From Polytrichum commune (lineage: Eukaryota; Streptophyta; Polytrichopsida; Polytrichales; Polytrichaceae): a stretch of 64,000 nucleotides of DNA. The notes under the pieces were generated by a model. The model saw only the letters and a program-made list of their open reading frames with translations, searched no databases and was not told the DNA's origin. This document shows positions 11,372 to 25,227 of this stretch, in pieces; position 1 is the stretch's first letter, and each line of letters starts with the position of its first letter. Position numbers and translations under genes: made by a program. Location: the NCBI GenBank assembly GCA_950295325.1, contig OX485805.1:51856758-51920757 (forward strand), written 5' to 3'.

Positions 11372-13302
11372 CTCATAAAGAGTAAAACAAAACACAGCTT
11401 CATCCTATGAAGTACATTTTTGTAGAATGATACGTGTGAGCCCAAGTCACATGGTCTCTCGCATACGGTAGGTTTAAGGAGTGATTTGCAAAGTTCCTTG
11501 ATGCGGCTTCAGGATCTATAAGCAATCTTGAAGCTTTTGGGTTACTTCCAAGTGTTTCCTTGACGCCAGTCTCATGAAACAAACAACCCCTTGGGAAGTT
11601 AGTGTTTCAGCTTCCCAAGCAATACAGCCTAAAAGCATTTCGGAACTGGCAACTCTATCAAGAGTTGCTTGCAGAGCAGGTCAGATTGTACGATGAACCA
11701 AAAGTGACACCTCATTTTTTCTCCCTTGTACACAATTGAGCACTCAGGGAGGAGTACCTAGCTGCAGTAGTGTTAAAGAGTAGGTTTTACATGATTTATC
11801 TGGGGACTGGTGCAAGTTCTTAGCTGCCAGACTCTTTGTTCTATAAACTCTGTTACCCACATGAAAGTTGTTACTGTGACGGGGTGGGACATCCTATCAT
11901 ACCTGGGGCGAACAGAATTGGGCTTGCCTTTATGTGATACTTCTTGTATTTTAATGACTGGCTCCTTCAAATCTAAGTTACCTTTTTGCATTTTGGTCTG
12001 CCACCATGGCGGCTATTCCATCTGATTTGATCACATCCATGTTTTATTAACACCTCAACACCTTTGTGAATCATAGGGGTGTTGATGATGTTTGAAGAAA
12101 ACCTTCAAATCTTGATACCAAAGGGTTAAGCACATCGGAAACTCAAATATCTGGACTTGAGTCTGCGATTACTCATGCTTCAGTATAATAAATCTGTTGT
12201 GTGTTCTATAATAGACAGCAGGTTGTTGCACTCAGAATCAACTGAGGTTTTTAATGTCTAGTGGTCTAAATTTTTTCCAGAGTGCTAATGAATCAGATCA
12301 TTTCTGTACAAAAACAGTTTGCCTTGAGTATTAACATCCTGTGAGCATAATCAGGCTTGTCTTTGTGTGATACTTCTTGTATTACTGTGACTGGCTTCTT
12401 TTCAGTTTGCATTTTGATGTGCTGGCAAGGCATCTGTTACAGGTGATTTCTATCACTTTCAATGTTCCCACTTGTCAACAACTTCATGAGTCTGCCTGGG
12501 TTCGTCTAGGTAGTCTCCAGGGTTTAGGGTTTAAGGTAAACTTTCAACGCTTGATACAGAGAGGTGTGCATGGGAAGCTCAAATGCAGAATTCAAGTTGC
12601 AATCATTACACTTTGCTTTAGTACAGTCAATTTGCGACAGCGTGATGTGTGCAGTTATAGAAGGTTGTTGCATCCAGAACCAATTTATCATGAGTTTCTG
12701 GCGTTGAATGGTTACCAAATTTGGAGGAAAGCGTGACAAAATGCAACCCTCACTCTGAAGTATAGGTACATAGTGAATTGCTGATTTAAAAGCAATAAAC
12801 GGGAATCAACTGGTTCATTTCCCACATCACAGATCATATTGCGGGTAATTCTGGTTTTAACGCCTCGCCACTTTCGCCAAGTTCACCAGTTCCAGAATTA
12901 CGGACTCTGTGGTGACAGGAGAAAATGAAGGCGTACGCCTTCATGTACGAGGCCTAAGAGTTCAGACATCTAATTGGTTGCTTGTGAGCCTTCCGAATTC
13001 AATCAAACAGGAGAGGGACCAACCTTGAATTCATGATCTCACGATGTGTTGAAATTGAACGCGCTCTCCAGCAGCTCTGCCGCAATCCCTACCACCGACT
13101 ACAGCACTAGAAGACAAATAGAACCTTTCTGGGGATCCCAAAGCCCAAAGAGGGGCGACCCGGTGCACATTACGATAGAAAAACCCGGGAACTTATTGTC
13201 ATTGGGGAACATAACGCATCAAAGAAACTGGGCAGTGGAAACCATCCTTGAAGGAGTGGGAGGCACAGCCGAGAGTCTATTGCAATATCTTCTTTCCTGG
13301 CT
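11372..13302. other. Intergenic region with a diverged duplication
   Basis: No gene was recognised. Roughly 11920-12270 and 12352-12720 are diverged copies of one sequence: both contain TGTGATACTTCTTGTATT and later AGGTTGTTGCA(C/T)(T/C)CAGAA. The first part probably contains the 3' untranslated region of the kinase gene. The last few hundred bases should include the promoter of the next gene. Confidence 0.6.
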
Positions 13303-16300
13303 ATGGCGACGGCTATGGCGATGGCGGCCATGGCCACCACGGCCTCTCCAATCCCGCTCGCATCGCCTTTTGCAACCCTGCCCGCGGCTGTCTCCTACGC
13401 CGTAAGTCTTCCCGGAAGTGCAATTTCGATCTTCGCGCCTTCCTGCACTTCAGAAGTGCGCCGAGCAACAACAAGCTGGTGCAATCTCTCTCTCTCTCTC
13501 TCGGGAAGGTGTAGGAGACTTCTTTGCAATGCAATGGTGCTCTTGGCAATGTGCAAACGAATTCCTATGTGAAGAGGATGTGGCGGTTTAAGTTGTGATG
13601 TCCTCCTATGGGAAGAATCTCGTAATTGCGATTTTGGAGGTTTGTGAATTAGGTCGTTTTACGGATAATGGTTGGCAGGATGGGTCTCGGGATCTCGACT
13701 TGCGGGGTTTACCAGGGGATTAGTCGTCATTGTGTTGGGTATAACGTGCCTTTTGAGTTTCCCTCCAGAGCTTGCACGCCATTTTCAGCTGAATGGCAAC
13801 CTGGAATAGGTAGTTTGAGACTTGGGTTGCGATATTGCAATGTCATTCTGGCCATAATTGTTGTAGTTCGGGGTCGGGGAGAAGGTTGGCAGACATATTG
13901 CTGTAGGTGATTGTTGCGGGCTCGCCAGTTGAATGGCAAATCCAACCTTCAGACTCGTTTTACAGAATGCTGAGAACCAAGTCGCAGAAGGCAATCACGA
14001 ATGTCTTCCTCTCTGACACTCATATACTCATCAAACGTCATCAGAGTATGGCATTGACCCGATTCAGCACGGAGCTTCAGAGCTACGTCGAAATTCTAGG
14101 TTGCTTCTTCCACGGCGAGTTTTGGAACAAATCCTCCAGATCTCGTCTGATCAGTTACATGTCCAGTCCAATGGATATCAATCACGTGCCCTTCTAATTC
14201 TATAGATGGCCGGGGTGTTTCGGGATTACGTATAGATTACCTTGAAGATGAATTAACACCATAATTCATCATATTTCCTCCCTGTAGAATCCACTGAATT
14301 TTTTCCTAGTGGCCGTTCGGCAGTACGTCTGAAGCCACAGGAGGATTATCCCAGAGGATGTCAAATTCACAACCATATTCAGGACATTCAAATTTGGAGT
14401 TCAGGACATTGGGTGAAATCTTCAATTGCAGTGAATCTCCAGCTGCTTTTAAGTAGTAATTTTCTTTCTAATTTTGCATATTTTATCCTAATTCTGTTTT
14501 TGGATTGGCAGGAGGCAGGTGAATTGCACATATTCAAGTGGGCCTGGTAGCCCCGAGTTTGCTGCATCTCCCATTGACGTGTTTGCAGAGGTTAAATCAC
14601 GCAAGGTAAATTCTACTTAACAGAAAGATGATGGCTCTCATCGTTGACAGTAATTCAAAATTAGTATGGATTGATTGTCACCCCTCTGAAAGCAATCTGG
14701 TATGTGTGAAGATAACAATATAACTCGGATTGCATATCTACACAAAGGCTCTGAATTTGGGTGTATTTTAAGGTTTTTCCCTGGCAATTTCGGTTACATT
14801 CTGGACCTTTCCAGATTTGAATGTAGAGCTCCTGAATCTGATTGCCCAGACTTTTTCTTTGCTGTGCTGCAGATACTAGTATTGGGTGGCAGTGGCTTTG
14901 TAGGAACAGCTGTTTGCAAGGCAGCTCTAGCACAGGGTATTTCTGTTGTGAGCCTCAGCAGGTAAGATCAAAGTCACAATACTTGTCACATGCAGTTTTG
15001 TAAGCAGAGTTTTGGATCTCAATTGCTATAAATTTTTGTGTTAGTTGCCGTTTATCAGTAAGTTTGGAGCCCCAGGATGAGATTCCAGAGGATGTCAAAC
15101 TTTACAACCTTGTTTATGCAGACTTTAGTAAGTCCGTGTGAGTGATTGGATAGAATGTGAATATCATATTGAGTGAATTGATACTACTGTTCTCCCTCTT
15201 TAGTATAACACGTTTGGGAAACACTAAAAAAGTCGTATTATCGAGGTGTCTTCTTCTCATTATTATGACAAATGGCATAAAGTTGTCATATTATTGAGGG
15301 AATACGAAAACATAAGTAATATAAGCTTAAAATATATATACAGTAAGTTTAAGCAATATAGATGGTATGAAATAATAACTTATAACTCCAACAAATACAA
15401 ATATTTTCAAGAACTCTTGAAATAGGAGTCCAAAGATCTTTGGTGTTGCCTACCCAACTTAGCAACTATCATCTTATCTAAATTCCTTACTAACTTTTGA
15501 AAACTAATAAATTCAGTAACACCAAATTATAAAGAGTTCTCTAATAAGAAACTAGACAACAATGATGTTTAGCATCAAGATACTAGTGATACTATATCAC
15601 CTGTGTACAAGGCAACATACTAGGCAGGGGGCCACTCTAACCATAACCATGTCTATTCTACACTAGTAACCCTAATTATCATTAAGTTCCCAAGTAGTTC
15701 CCAAGTGAAAATGGATGTTTTTTAGATGTTTAGATGTGCATAACATGGATGAAAGGAATTTCAGCATTAACTACCTCTTTAATATGACAAAACGGAGATC
15801 CTAAATGTCGCATTATCGAGTGTCGTAGTTGTATAAAAGAGGGAGTTTTGAACCAAAAAGTTTGGTTATGCAAAAATGTGTTGTAATATCGAGGGTGTTG
15901 TATAAACGAGTGTCGTATTAATGAGTTTAGACTGTACAGAAACAGAATAGGTGGAAGTTCTGGAATGTCAATTAAATAGCATTTTATGACTTCAATGTAT
16001 ACTTACTCAATGAACTCTTTTTCTCCATATGTAAGCTGTTTCAAAGCACCTTTGATGGTGTTGTTGTATCAACAACAAATGGTTCCAATTTCGCTCCACC
16101 AGAAAAGCTGCAAAATTTATGAAATGAGTTTTCAAATCACGCAAAGTGTACTGATACGAAGTTTGAGATATACAAATGCCATCTGTACACACAGGAATTA
16201 TTTAAGAAATCAAATGGTGGGTCACTTCCTAGATCCAGTAATGGCAGTACTATAGGCGTTCACTAACATGATATCCATCCCTATTGAATGTGTGTAGATC

Positions 16301-18274
16301 AGGACGGCCATCATACCTGGAGCCATGGGTGGATCAAGTTACATGGGTATCAGGTCTGTGCTCCTATTCAGGGCTAATTAATGGACCTCAAATAAAGTCC
16401 CAATAGTGTTGCCTGTCTGGGTGGAGCAAATTGTGCCCTTTTTTCACGCTACTGCCAGATTCTTGTGTGTCTTCATCTTGTTGATGCCTGCGATTTAGTG
16501 GAAATTCTTCCCCCATCGTATATTTCAACAATTGGAACCATTTATTTGCTGCACTTAGTCGACAGAGTCAGTGGGACCATATGGCATGCATATGAGAATC
16601 TCTGTAGTTGATTTCTTTGTTTTTTCTTGCCTAAAAAACGTCCAGAAAGTGGTTTCATGTTTGTTCTGTGTTGGAGGCATTGTCCAGCATAGCATCTATT
16701 CACAGTGTGCTATGGCCACCACAGATGCCATGGCCATGGCCAACTGCTGGTGGGTACAGAGTTTATCAGAATTACTTAGTACTAGACACAACATAGAATC
16801 TGTGTATAATCTTGTATGTACAGCTTACCAGAATTTTTTTAGTGCGCCTCATTACTGCTATTTGAATCTGTTGAGGCCAGGTGATGTATTCATCACGGAC
16901 TGGGACTCGCTCCTTGATGGTGTGCAAGCAGTGGTGTCAACTCTGGGCGGGTTTGGAACCAATGAGCAGATGGAGAAAGTGAATGCTGACGCTAACATCA
17001 TTGCTGTCAATGCTGCAAAAGCGGCTGGTAAGTCCACCTGATGTGGAAGAGGCAGTTTCCTGAACTCCACACTGCTAGCGTTGAGAGTAAATTACTTAAT
17101 TTTTTTTCATCCTGATATGTAGACAACTCCATGACAGTTGCTTACATATTGGAATCAAGCACATGCTGAAGTTGCGCTACAATCGTGCAGGATGTCCAGG
17201 GCCCCAAGTTAGATAAGTCACCTTCACTCTGCAATAATTGCCAGGCTTGTGAACTCTCTCTGAATACTTCTAGGTAATCCAAATCTTCATGCACAGCTTT
17301 ATCCATTCCAAGCACCTGAACCTGTTTCGATGTCTCTGTTGCCAGGTGTGCCAAAATTTATCTACGTCTCAGTACATGACTACAACTTGCCAGAATTTGC
17401 TCTAAACAATGGTTATTTCAAGGGGAAACGGAAGGCAGAAGCTGAGATTCTTGCTGCATATCCAAACTCTGGTTTGTTTTGGCCCCACCCACTATTTCTT
17501 ATGTTGCTAGAAAGTGTTTTTAGAACTCTCGATTCAATGTAAATTTATTTGATTTCTATGTAAATGTTTACAGATTTAAAATTATTCAACATAAACGCCT
17601 TTGCTGACCACAAACAATCTCCATAGCTAATTTAATATTTTCTTCTTAAATTAGATTTTATACTATCAATCTTTGAATTCAAAGATAAGATCATGGATCC
17701 ACTTCTACATGCAAATTTGAGTGAGTAATAGAACGAGCCTAATCCATAAGAGCTATCAAAATGTTACACCTTTTCATTTAAATCGTGGTATCAGCTTGCT
17801 TGCTTGCAGATTGAAGTTGATGGACTCTGGGTAGTGACCGAGTACAGAGATTAGAATGGATTAAAATCTGTTGAGTTTTATGATTGCATCCTTATTTCTT
17901 GATGCTGGGAGGCTTTTATGTGAACACTTATTTTAAAGTCCTTTTACTGGAAAGTTCCTATGCATGCCATTGCAACTGATATATTTGTGATGCTGTCCTC
18001 AGGAACCATTTTACGGCCAGGGGGCATCTACGGAAAGCGAAGGGTGAATGGAGTGGACATACCTCTAGACATTGTTGGGGAGCCTTTGGAAAAAGTTTTA
18101 GCAGCCACAACATCATTCACCCGCATGTTCCAGAAACTACCAGCATCAGACCTCTTACTTTGTCCTCCAATCAATGTCGATGATGTTGCCCTGGCTGCAG
18201 TGAAAGCACTGAATGATGATTCTGCTTTTGGTATTTTCACAGTAGAGCAGATCAAGGAGATGGCAAAGGCTTGA
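13303..18274 (+). CDS. Plastid-type NAD(P)-binding Rossmann-fold protein (atypical SDR, At1g32220-like)
   Basis: Predicted exons are 13303-13401, 14519-14605, 14873-14961, 16298-16353, 16881-17027, 17346-17471 and 18003-18274, all GT/AG, giving 291 aa. The first exon is rich in Ala, Ser, Thr and Met and free of acidic residues, as in a chloroplast transit peptide. The dinucleotide-binding motif GGSGFVG follows beta strand ILVL (Gly67, Gly70, Gly73). A YxxxK pair occurs at Tyr183/Lys187 in YFKGK, and RPGGIYG lies at the start of exon 7. Length and blocks such as VNCTYSSGPGSPEFA match plant proteins annotated as NAD(P)-binding Rossmann-fold proteins of plastoglobules or thylakoids, related to the NDUFA9-like atypical SDRs. 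The substrate is unknown. The first intron (1.1 kb) and the third (1.3 kb, with a transposon) are the longest. The exon 1 start is the first of four in-frame Met codons. Confidence 0.85.
15187..15934. mobile_element. Pogo/Tc1-mariner-like non-autonomous element in intron 3
   Basis: The right end read inward is CAGTCTAAACTCATTAATAC and the left end is CTGTTCTCCCTCTTTAGTAT. They are imperfect inverted repeats with TA on each side (15185-15186 and 15935-15936). Internal subterminal motifs such as GTCGTATTATCGAGG, CATATTATTGAGGGA and GTAATATCGAGGGTG repeat the pattern. Pogo-class elements have TA duplications and ends like CAGT..ACCCTCGATAT (family knowledge). No transposase frame is visible. Confidence 0.55.
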
Positions 18275-20362
18275 AACCGAAGTACATAAGAACCAGCACA
18301 GTTTTGGAACAAGAGAAAGAGGTTGGAAGTAGTGGTCTTGGGGGATTAAATGGGGCTTGATTTTTTCCTTTCATGAAAATGGAGTGGAAGGGCTATACTT
18401 TATTAGAGAGCTCATGTAATTATTCTACTTGTACTCTGACTTATTGCTTTAGCTATTGGTGTGTATTGATACTACAGTGACAACATTCCATTTCTTCCTC
18501 TTCAGTAATGTGTTTTTGAGATTTGAGGAAGGGATCAAGCACAGAAGGATACCAGTTTGGTTCAGAGTATTACGCGCCAACTGTGAAAGAGAAAAAGCAG
18601 CCTAACACGAGATTCCTGGAACTTGAAATCTGGATGCTGATGGAATGTTGGCGTAGGTCAAATGATCACCACCATATTTCAACAATGGAAAATGAAATTG
18701 ACTATATCTTGTGATAAACTAATCTGAACAAAAAAAAAATACTGGGAGTAGTTGTAAAACTGACCACTTTGTACTATTTTGTACTAAAAAGAGGGCAGAA
18801 GACCACATCCTCCCACCTAGATTAAAGTGTACAAGAGAAGATGCAATGAAAGAGGTTTGAGCGTGATGTTTTTAATGTACCAACTAAATAATTCATATAA
18901 TTTACAATCAACAACTACTCCTGCATCTGATCCACCAATCTTCAGTACAGAGTGGATATGTATTCTTGTGCACTGTTTGAAACTATAACAGCTGATGGGA
19001 ATATGCAAATGGGTTTTGGTACATTTTTCTTGCAATTTAGACACATTACCAGACCTCATTACTGCAGGCCTTTTTTGGGTCTGCTAGTGCAATCTCTGTG
19101 CACCGCTCATCTTCCTTGAAGACTAAGGTAGCAGTGCATTAAAGTAACACCTTCCTTTTGGCGACACCTATTTTACATCCCTAAGTTGTCAACAATTGAG
19201 TGCAATGGTGCCTTCGAATAGGTTATTGTTAAAAGCATTTAATCATTTCATGCATTAAGTACAAAATAACGCCACTTTAGCCATTCATAGTAGCGGTGTA
19301 AGTAGGATTCAAGAACACTTTAAGAAATGCACCAACTTTGGCCAATCACAATGGCTAATCAAGGATCTATTTGCTCAACAAGACTCTCATTTTGTGGTGA
19401 TTCTCACCTAGCAATTCAACATCAATGGACCCCCCTGGTGGATAGTACGAGGCTCATTTCTTAAACCACTTTGCAAGTTTTTGTAGGTTACATGTGAATT
19501 TATTATTTATTGAAAACATTTATCAAGACTCTTTATAATTTTGTAGATTTATGGAATTGTTTTGAAATCTTTCAAGCTTTTTAACCTGCTTGAAATAGAT
19601 TTTTCTAATGAAAGTGTCGCTTTGAGGCTAAACTACGTTAGTACATCCACACCACTATCATGCACTGGAAGTCAAGAAAGAAAATTAAAATAAAGCCCAT
19701 CAAAATTCTAAATAAAATAAACTGAAGCCCTAAATTGGATTCTTCATCTTGAGTTTGGTGGGAATGGGTGAAGAATGATGTGTTGACACAAGACATTGCA
19801 TGGGGTCATCATCCTTGCTAGTCACTATTAGAAAACATGGTCTTAAAACATATTTCCCATTTGACATGGGTGGTCATTGCGACATGACCCCATTTACATG
19901 TATTGTCTCCAATATGTAGTTGTCATAGATTCAACTTGACACATGTAAATGAGGCCTAGGGTGATCACAACCTATATACTTTTGTAAAACACGTATGGTT
20001 GGATTTTAATTAAAGGTGGGCTATGTATCTAAATTTCTTGAATAATTGGCACTCTATTAGTAGATAAAATGGTATTATGAGGTATTTTTCTAAGACCCTA
20101 TAGGTAATTATAATTTACATGATAATTTTTTATAGATAATTTTTTATTGTAAATTGAATAATTTATCAAAATATTGAAATTACATTGAAAAATGAAAATG
20201 ACAACAATACATTAATGGTACATGCAAATAAAATTGAATGATACTTGGTTGCAAGACTATCTTGAAATTCTTAATGCCAACCCTAAGCCTCCACACAAGA
20301 CCAAATCATTGTTGAGTTAATGATTCGAGTTACTATCTGCTTGGTGATCCTCTATGAAGTTA

Positions 20363-20418
<56 letters not shown>

Positions 20419-23400
20419 CTGTTTTCTTGATCTTCTTGAATTTCCTGGTCTCAATCACGGGCTGCCCGGAAAATATGCAGGCAGAAAGTGATATTTATAC
20501 ACGATCCAGAGTGCGGCAAAGCACCAGTTTAAGCCTCACTCTGTAGCAGTCACTCTGTATCCGAAGTCACAGCTACTGATCTCTGCATACACCTACTCTG
20601 CAGGATAGCTATACAGAACACTACAGTAGTGTTATCCTTCACCTGTAGATCTGTAACCAAGTTCCGTGCACAGAGACTGTTGAGCTCACAGAATTTACTG
20701 CAGTAACATCTGATTACCACAGTACTAACCTCAAGATGGACAAGACAGGCAATGCTTCTGCTTCTGACGAGTTCAAGGTGGCAAGATGATCTTGAATTCT
20801 AAAAAACTTACATAGCACATACAATATGAGAGTAACACAAATTGTGCTTATGACATTTTACTTTCTAAGTACTATATGTATGATTTTGAGAATTGTAAAG
20901 TTGGTGTAAATCCTCCTACATCTAAGGAAGGAGTTGAAACTTGTTGACATTGATAACAAGTAAGAAGGTCCGTTTACACCTGTTGTACGCTCTACTAACT
21001 TTTCTTGTAATTGTGGGGAGCATGGGCACAGGTGAGGACCTCTTCTACAAGCGGTATACGCCTTCCGAAGATCCGGTCACTCATCTCAATTTCTAAAAGA
21101 TTTCATGCTCTTGAAATTGATTTGGAGTACTTCTTGTTTTTACACCATACTTTCTTTAAATACTACATTCTCTAGTAGTTCCTCAACTTATGCTCTATAT
21201 GAAGCAATTGAGGAATACAATAAAGATATCAAGAATACGATTATGAGTTCTATCACACCATTGTATATGGTAAACTAAATAAAATCAGTAATTCTTGATT
21301 TCCTATACAAAATAAAGAAACGGAGTTAAGAGAACTCTGTGACCGGTCATACATATTATACTCAGATATACTCTCTTGAAGCTACATGGTTCTGACTGGC
21401 TTAAAATGTGCACCCTGAAAGGATTTGGTATCAAGATTCTGGTGCAAGTGGAAAAATACTTATATGTTGGTATGCTGTCTGTTAGTTTATGTTCATTGAT
21501 GACCAGATGGTGAGATGGGCAGGTCGGATTACTTAATATGTATTAAGTTCACATTACTGACCACAGTGGACTGAAGTGGCTGAAATCAAATTGATTCCCT
21601 AGTAATCAAGATATATATCTATATATCTACTTACCTGCCATATATTAAGAAATGAGTAATTCGGCTCCTCATTAAGTGCTGACCAAACTATATGCTGAGT
21701 AATTTAGACCACTGTTTATGTACAGATGTCTACACTATTTATATGGAGTTTGCAATAATAGTTGGAATCGTACTGATTCTCGACTAACCAGTGCTCTCTG
21801 AAAATATTTGGGAACTATGAGAAATTTATACATTGATATGTATACATATATATCTCCATACTTGAAATATGATGGGGAGTATTAACCTATGAGGGTATTC
21901 AACTTCCTATTCGGAGTATATATACAACCATTTCACAGGATGGGGTGACTACTTCAGTAAACAACAAACAAAGGACTTCTCTATTGGTTATGAGTTAACT
22001 AGATCAGTTGAAATTATATCAATTCAGTCTTTATAACATTATGTATTCTTATGTATAGTCTACATAATACCAAAAAGGTGAAACTCTTCTGACAAGCCTC
22101 TTTTGGGGAAGGATGAGATATGAAGAATGAGTAATATACTTGATTACCGGGACCCTAACAAGGGATGTATGTTGTCATTACATAACTTAACCTTACCTGT
22201 ATAGTGATGACATATCCTAACAGGATAAGACAATAATCAAGACAAGATTAGTCAGCTCTCAATGCCATGATATTAAACACTTTTTGATTATAAACTTTCA
22301 CATTAGTCAACTAAAAATTGTCTTCTTTATAAATAGATGACAATACACTCAAGAGATCCTACATATACATACATGGAAAACGGTCATACTTTCCATACTA
22401 GATATGTAACGAGGATGTAGATGAATGGTGCAAAGCAACCATGATTACAGCTGTGAACCACATCTATAACCCATGGTAAAAAATAGGGTTTGGAAAAACT
22501 TACCATAGGTAAGAACTCCAATATAAACCCCTAACCCTAAAAGAAGCCTTTTTTTCCATTCATGCAAGCGTAAGGTGGGGTGACTTTGTGCATACTCACT
22601 AGAATAGTAGATACATGTGGAAAGTGAGAGAAACTAGGACGAATCAGCAAGAGGAGTTTTCGACTTGGAGTAACCTAGTCATGGCCAAGGATCAGGTTTG
22701 AACACCCATATGTCATTTTGCATTGAGTGTTATAATTTGAAATACTGCAATGCATTTGATGTTGTTTATATGTGTGCGACATGGATAGCAACTGGGTCCT
22801 GCTGTTATTTACCTCGTGTACGTAACTAATCCTCAAATGTTTGTTGGTTGGTTGCATGGGCACATGTGAGGCATGCCCTTCACACTCTCAATACGAGGAT
22901 GTATTGTGATTATGACATTTTAAGCATTTCTATTGGTTGATGTGACTAGGAACATTTCCTTCCTAAATTCTCCATACATGTGGTGGATTAGATATGTGTA
23001 CTTTGTGGTGAAGCAAGAAGTTAGGTGATTAAACCTCAAAGGTATGGGACAATCAAACTTAAACATTTGTTTTTGGACACCATTTTATAGTAGAAACCCT
23101 AAGTAAGGTACATAGTCTTGCAAAGCAAAGTAGGTTACAACACGTAGATAAGCATGATTGCAAACAACTATACTATGCAAAATGCTATTGTGTTACCAAG
23201 TAGGAAGATGCAAAGAAAATAGAAAGAGTCTTGTGGAAATTCCCACCCACCCACCCTTCTATTGCGATGAAGAAGTTGTTGAAGGATTTGGCCTCTGAAA
23301 AGAGGAAGTTCAAACTTTGTAAAAGTTTTGAAAAGCTAGCTCTACAACAAGCAACCCCCTCGTGGCCTCTCAAACCCTAATAAGTATGCCTTGCATAAGT

Positions 23401-23929
23401 CCCCTTGTAAGCTACCCTTATCAGAAAATATTAGAAAAAAAAGTTATTATAAACCATGAGCACAAATAAAAAGCTAGAGGTATGAACCTCACCAATCACT
23501 TGATGTTAAATTTGTCACAAGGAGACTTTCCCTTGGAGCCAAATAATTCAACCTTCAATACATCTAAGGTTCATTCATGGCCAACATCTAAATTTGATGA
23601 CTTTTAGTCAATTGAGGTAGTTTCTCATCCAATCCAAAGACGTCCATTGAAACTCACGTAAATTCTTCGTTCCTCCAAATATTAAAAACCCTACTTTATT
23701 AATGAAATTCAAAATACTACCTCTACTTTCCACATACCCTATTTTAGATATGATATTGTTTGGGTCATTTCATCCAAGCTATACTAATTCCAAAAATTTC
23801 TATAAATCATTTTTCTATTGATCTAAAAATACCTCATATTTTCTCTCATGTGGTTTAATGAAAATTTGATAGTGACCGCTCCGTGTCAGATGGGAAGTGT
23901 GTTCTAGGCCCCACAATCCTACTACACTA
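18275..23929. other. Gene-free AT-rich intergenic sequence
   Basis: No protein or RNA gene was recognised over about 5.6 kb. The first few hundred bases presumably hold the 3' end of the dehydrogenase transcript. The rest is AT-rich with a CT microsatellite and no open frame above about 80 codons that resembles a known family. It probably consists of old repeats too decayed to classify by eye. Confidence 0.5.
20365..20413. repeat. (CT)n microsatellite
   Basis: An uninterrupted run of about 24 CT dinucleotides. Confidence 0.97.
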
Positions 23930-24273
23930 AATGGCTCTATCAATGTGGGGCACAATAATTTTCTAGAGCCCACGCTAATTTTCATGATGAGAATTAATGT
24001 GGGCCACAATAATTCTCAACCCACACTAAATTATAATAAATAATTAGCATGGGCCACGATATTTGTTTTTCCTAGATAATTAATGTGGGTAATCAAGTTA
24101 TTTTATACTACTTTTGTCCTATAACTAACATTCAGTGTGTTGGTCAAAAATCCTCATGAAGACTTTCACGAAGACATGGGATCTTAGACCCATGTTAGTT
24201 CCACCTTGACTAGAAAATTAGTGTGGCCAATGCTAACTATCCACCCACACTATTAGGACTATTTCGTGTAGTG
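23930..24273. mobile_element. CACTA-like MITE candidate
   Basis: The left end reads ACTACACTAAATGGC. The right end read inward is CACTACACGAAATAGTCC. Plant CACTA transposons typically end in CACTACAAGAAA (family knowledge). Inside are repeated motifs around GTGTGGGCCACAATAAT in both orientations. The first base of the left end is altered and no 3-bp target duplication is evident. Confidence 0.4.
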
Positions 24274-24982
24274 AGTAGACTGGAGCGCTAGCTTACGGAC
24301 ACCTTATTGAGAGTGCATAAAAAAAATGACAATGTCCACCGAAAGAGTTTCCACATGGAAGAGAAGAGCCGAGGATGATAGGAGGAGACGAAATGGATGA
24401 AATCCGGATGAGTGATGGATGAGGGGGGCGGAGAAAAGGGGTAGTTACAATTGGTGGAACGAAGCCCTCAGCATGTTGAGATTGGGAAAAGGTTCATTGG
24501 TATCATGTATTCATGTTCACACTAGGGCTAGTCGATGCTCCTTAGTAGCAGAGGAGTCCATCTTGATAGGGAAAGTCCCTCTCTCCCCTCCTGAAATTTA
24601 TTGCTATTAGTAAGGATTTTCGTCCTGCTCACAACTAGGACTTAATTCCGGTCAATTCTCACCACCAATATGACACACATTGGATTGTAAAACTACACAA
24701 TTATGGTGGTTGGTGAACATGGAATACACACATTCAAAGTTGTAGTTGTTGTGTTGCTTTTGTTGTTGTCATTTGATGTTTTTGTCCTTACAAGTGCACA
24801 TCCCTTATTGTTTGTGGACTCATGTGGTTTGTTGAAATGTACTTGAATGTCAGTTTCACGGCAACCTCATTGGATGTAATGTATTACAGTTTCGTCCGTT
24901 CACATCACTGCATACAAGATGAAAACTCCTATCACCATGGAAACTCTCCCGTTGTTGTGGGGCAATTAATGGTCTTAATGTG

Positions 24983-25227
24983 ATCTAAAATGATTGGTAA
25001 ATTTGCAAAAGTCTTGAACTTCAAATTATTTCTCAAACTCAACCGGTTCATCTGTAACTAGCGGCCGGTTCTCCTCGTTCATTGCTCTCAACATGTTCTT
25101 GCAAAAGTTGGTTACATGTGGAGCAAGATCAGGGAGAAACCTGCATGTAGTCACAGATGAACCGTTTGAGTTTGAGAAATAACCAGTTGAAATTCAAGAT
25201 TGCAGGAAAATTACCAATCATTTTAGA
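24983..25227. repeat. Inverted repeat with arms of about 75 bp
   Basis: TCTAAAATGATTGGTAA starts the left arm and its complement TTACCAATCATTTTAGA ends the right arm. Between them AAATTATTTCTCAAACTCAACCGGTTCATCTGT and its near-complement also pair. The spacer is about 90 bp. It could be a MITE or other foldback sequence. No target duplication is clear. Confidence 0.65.
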
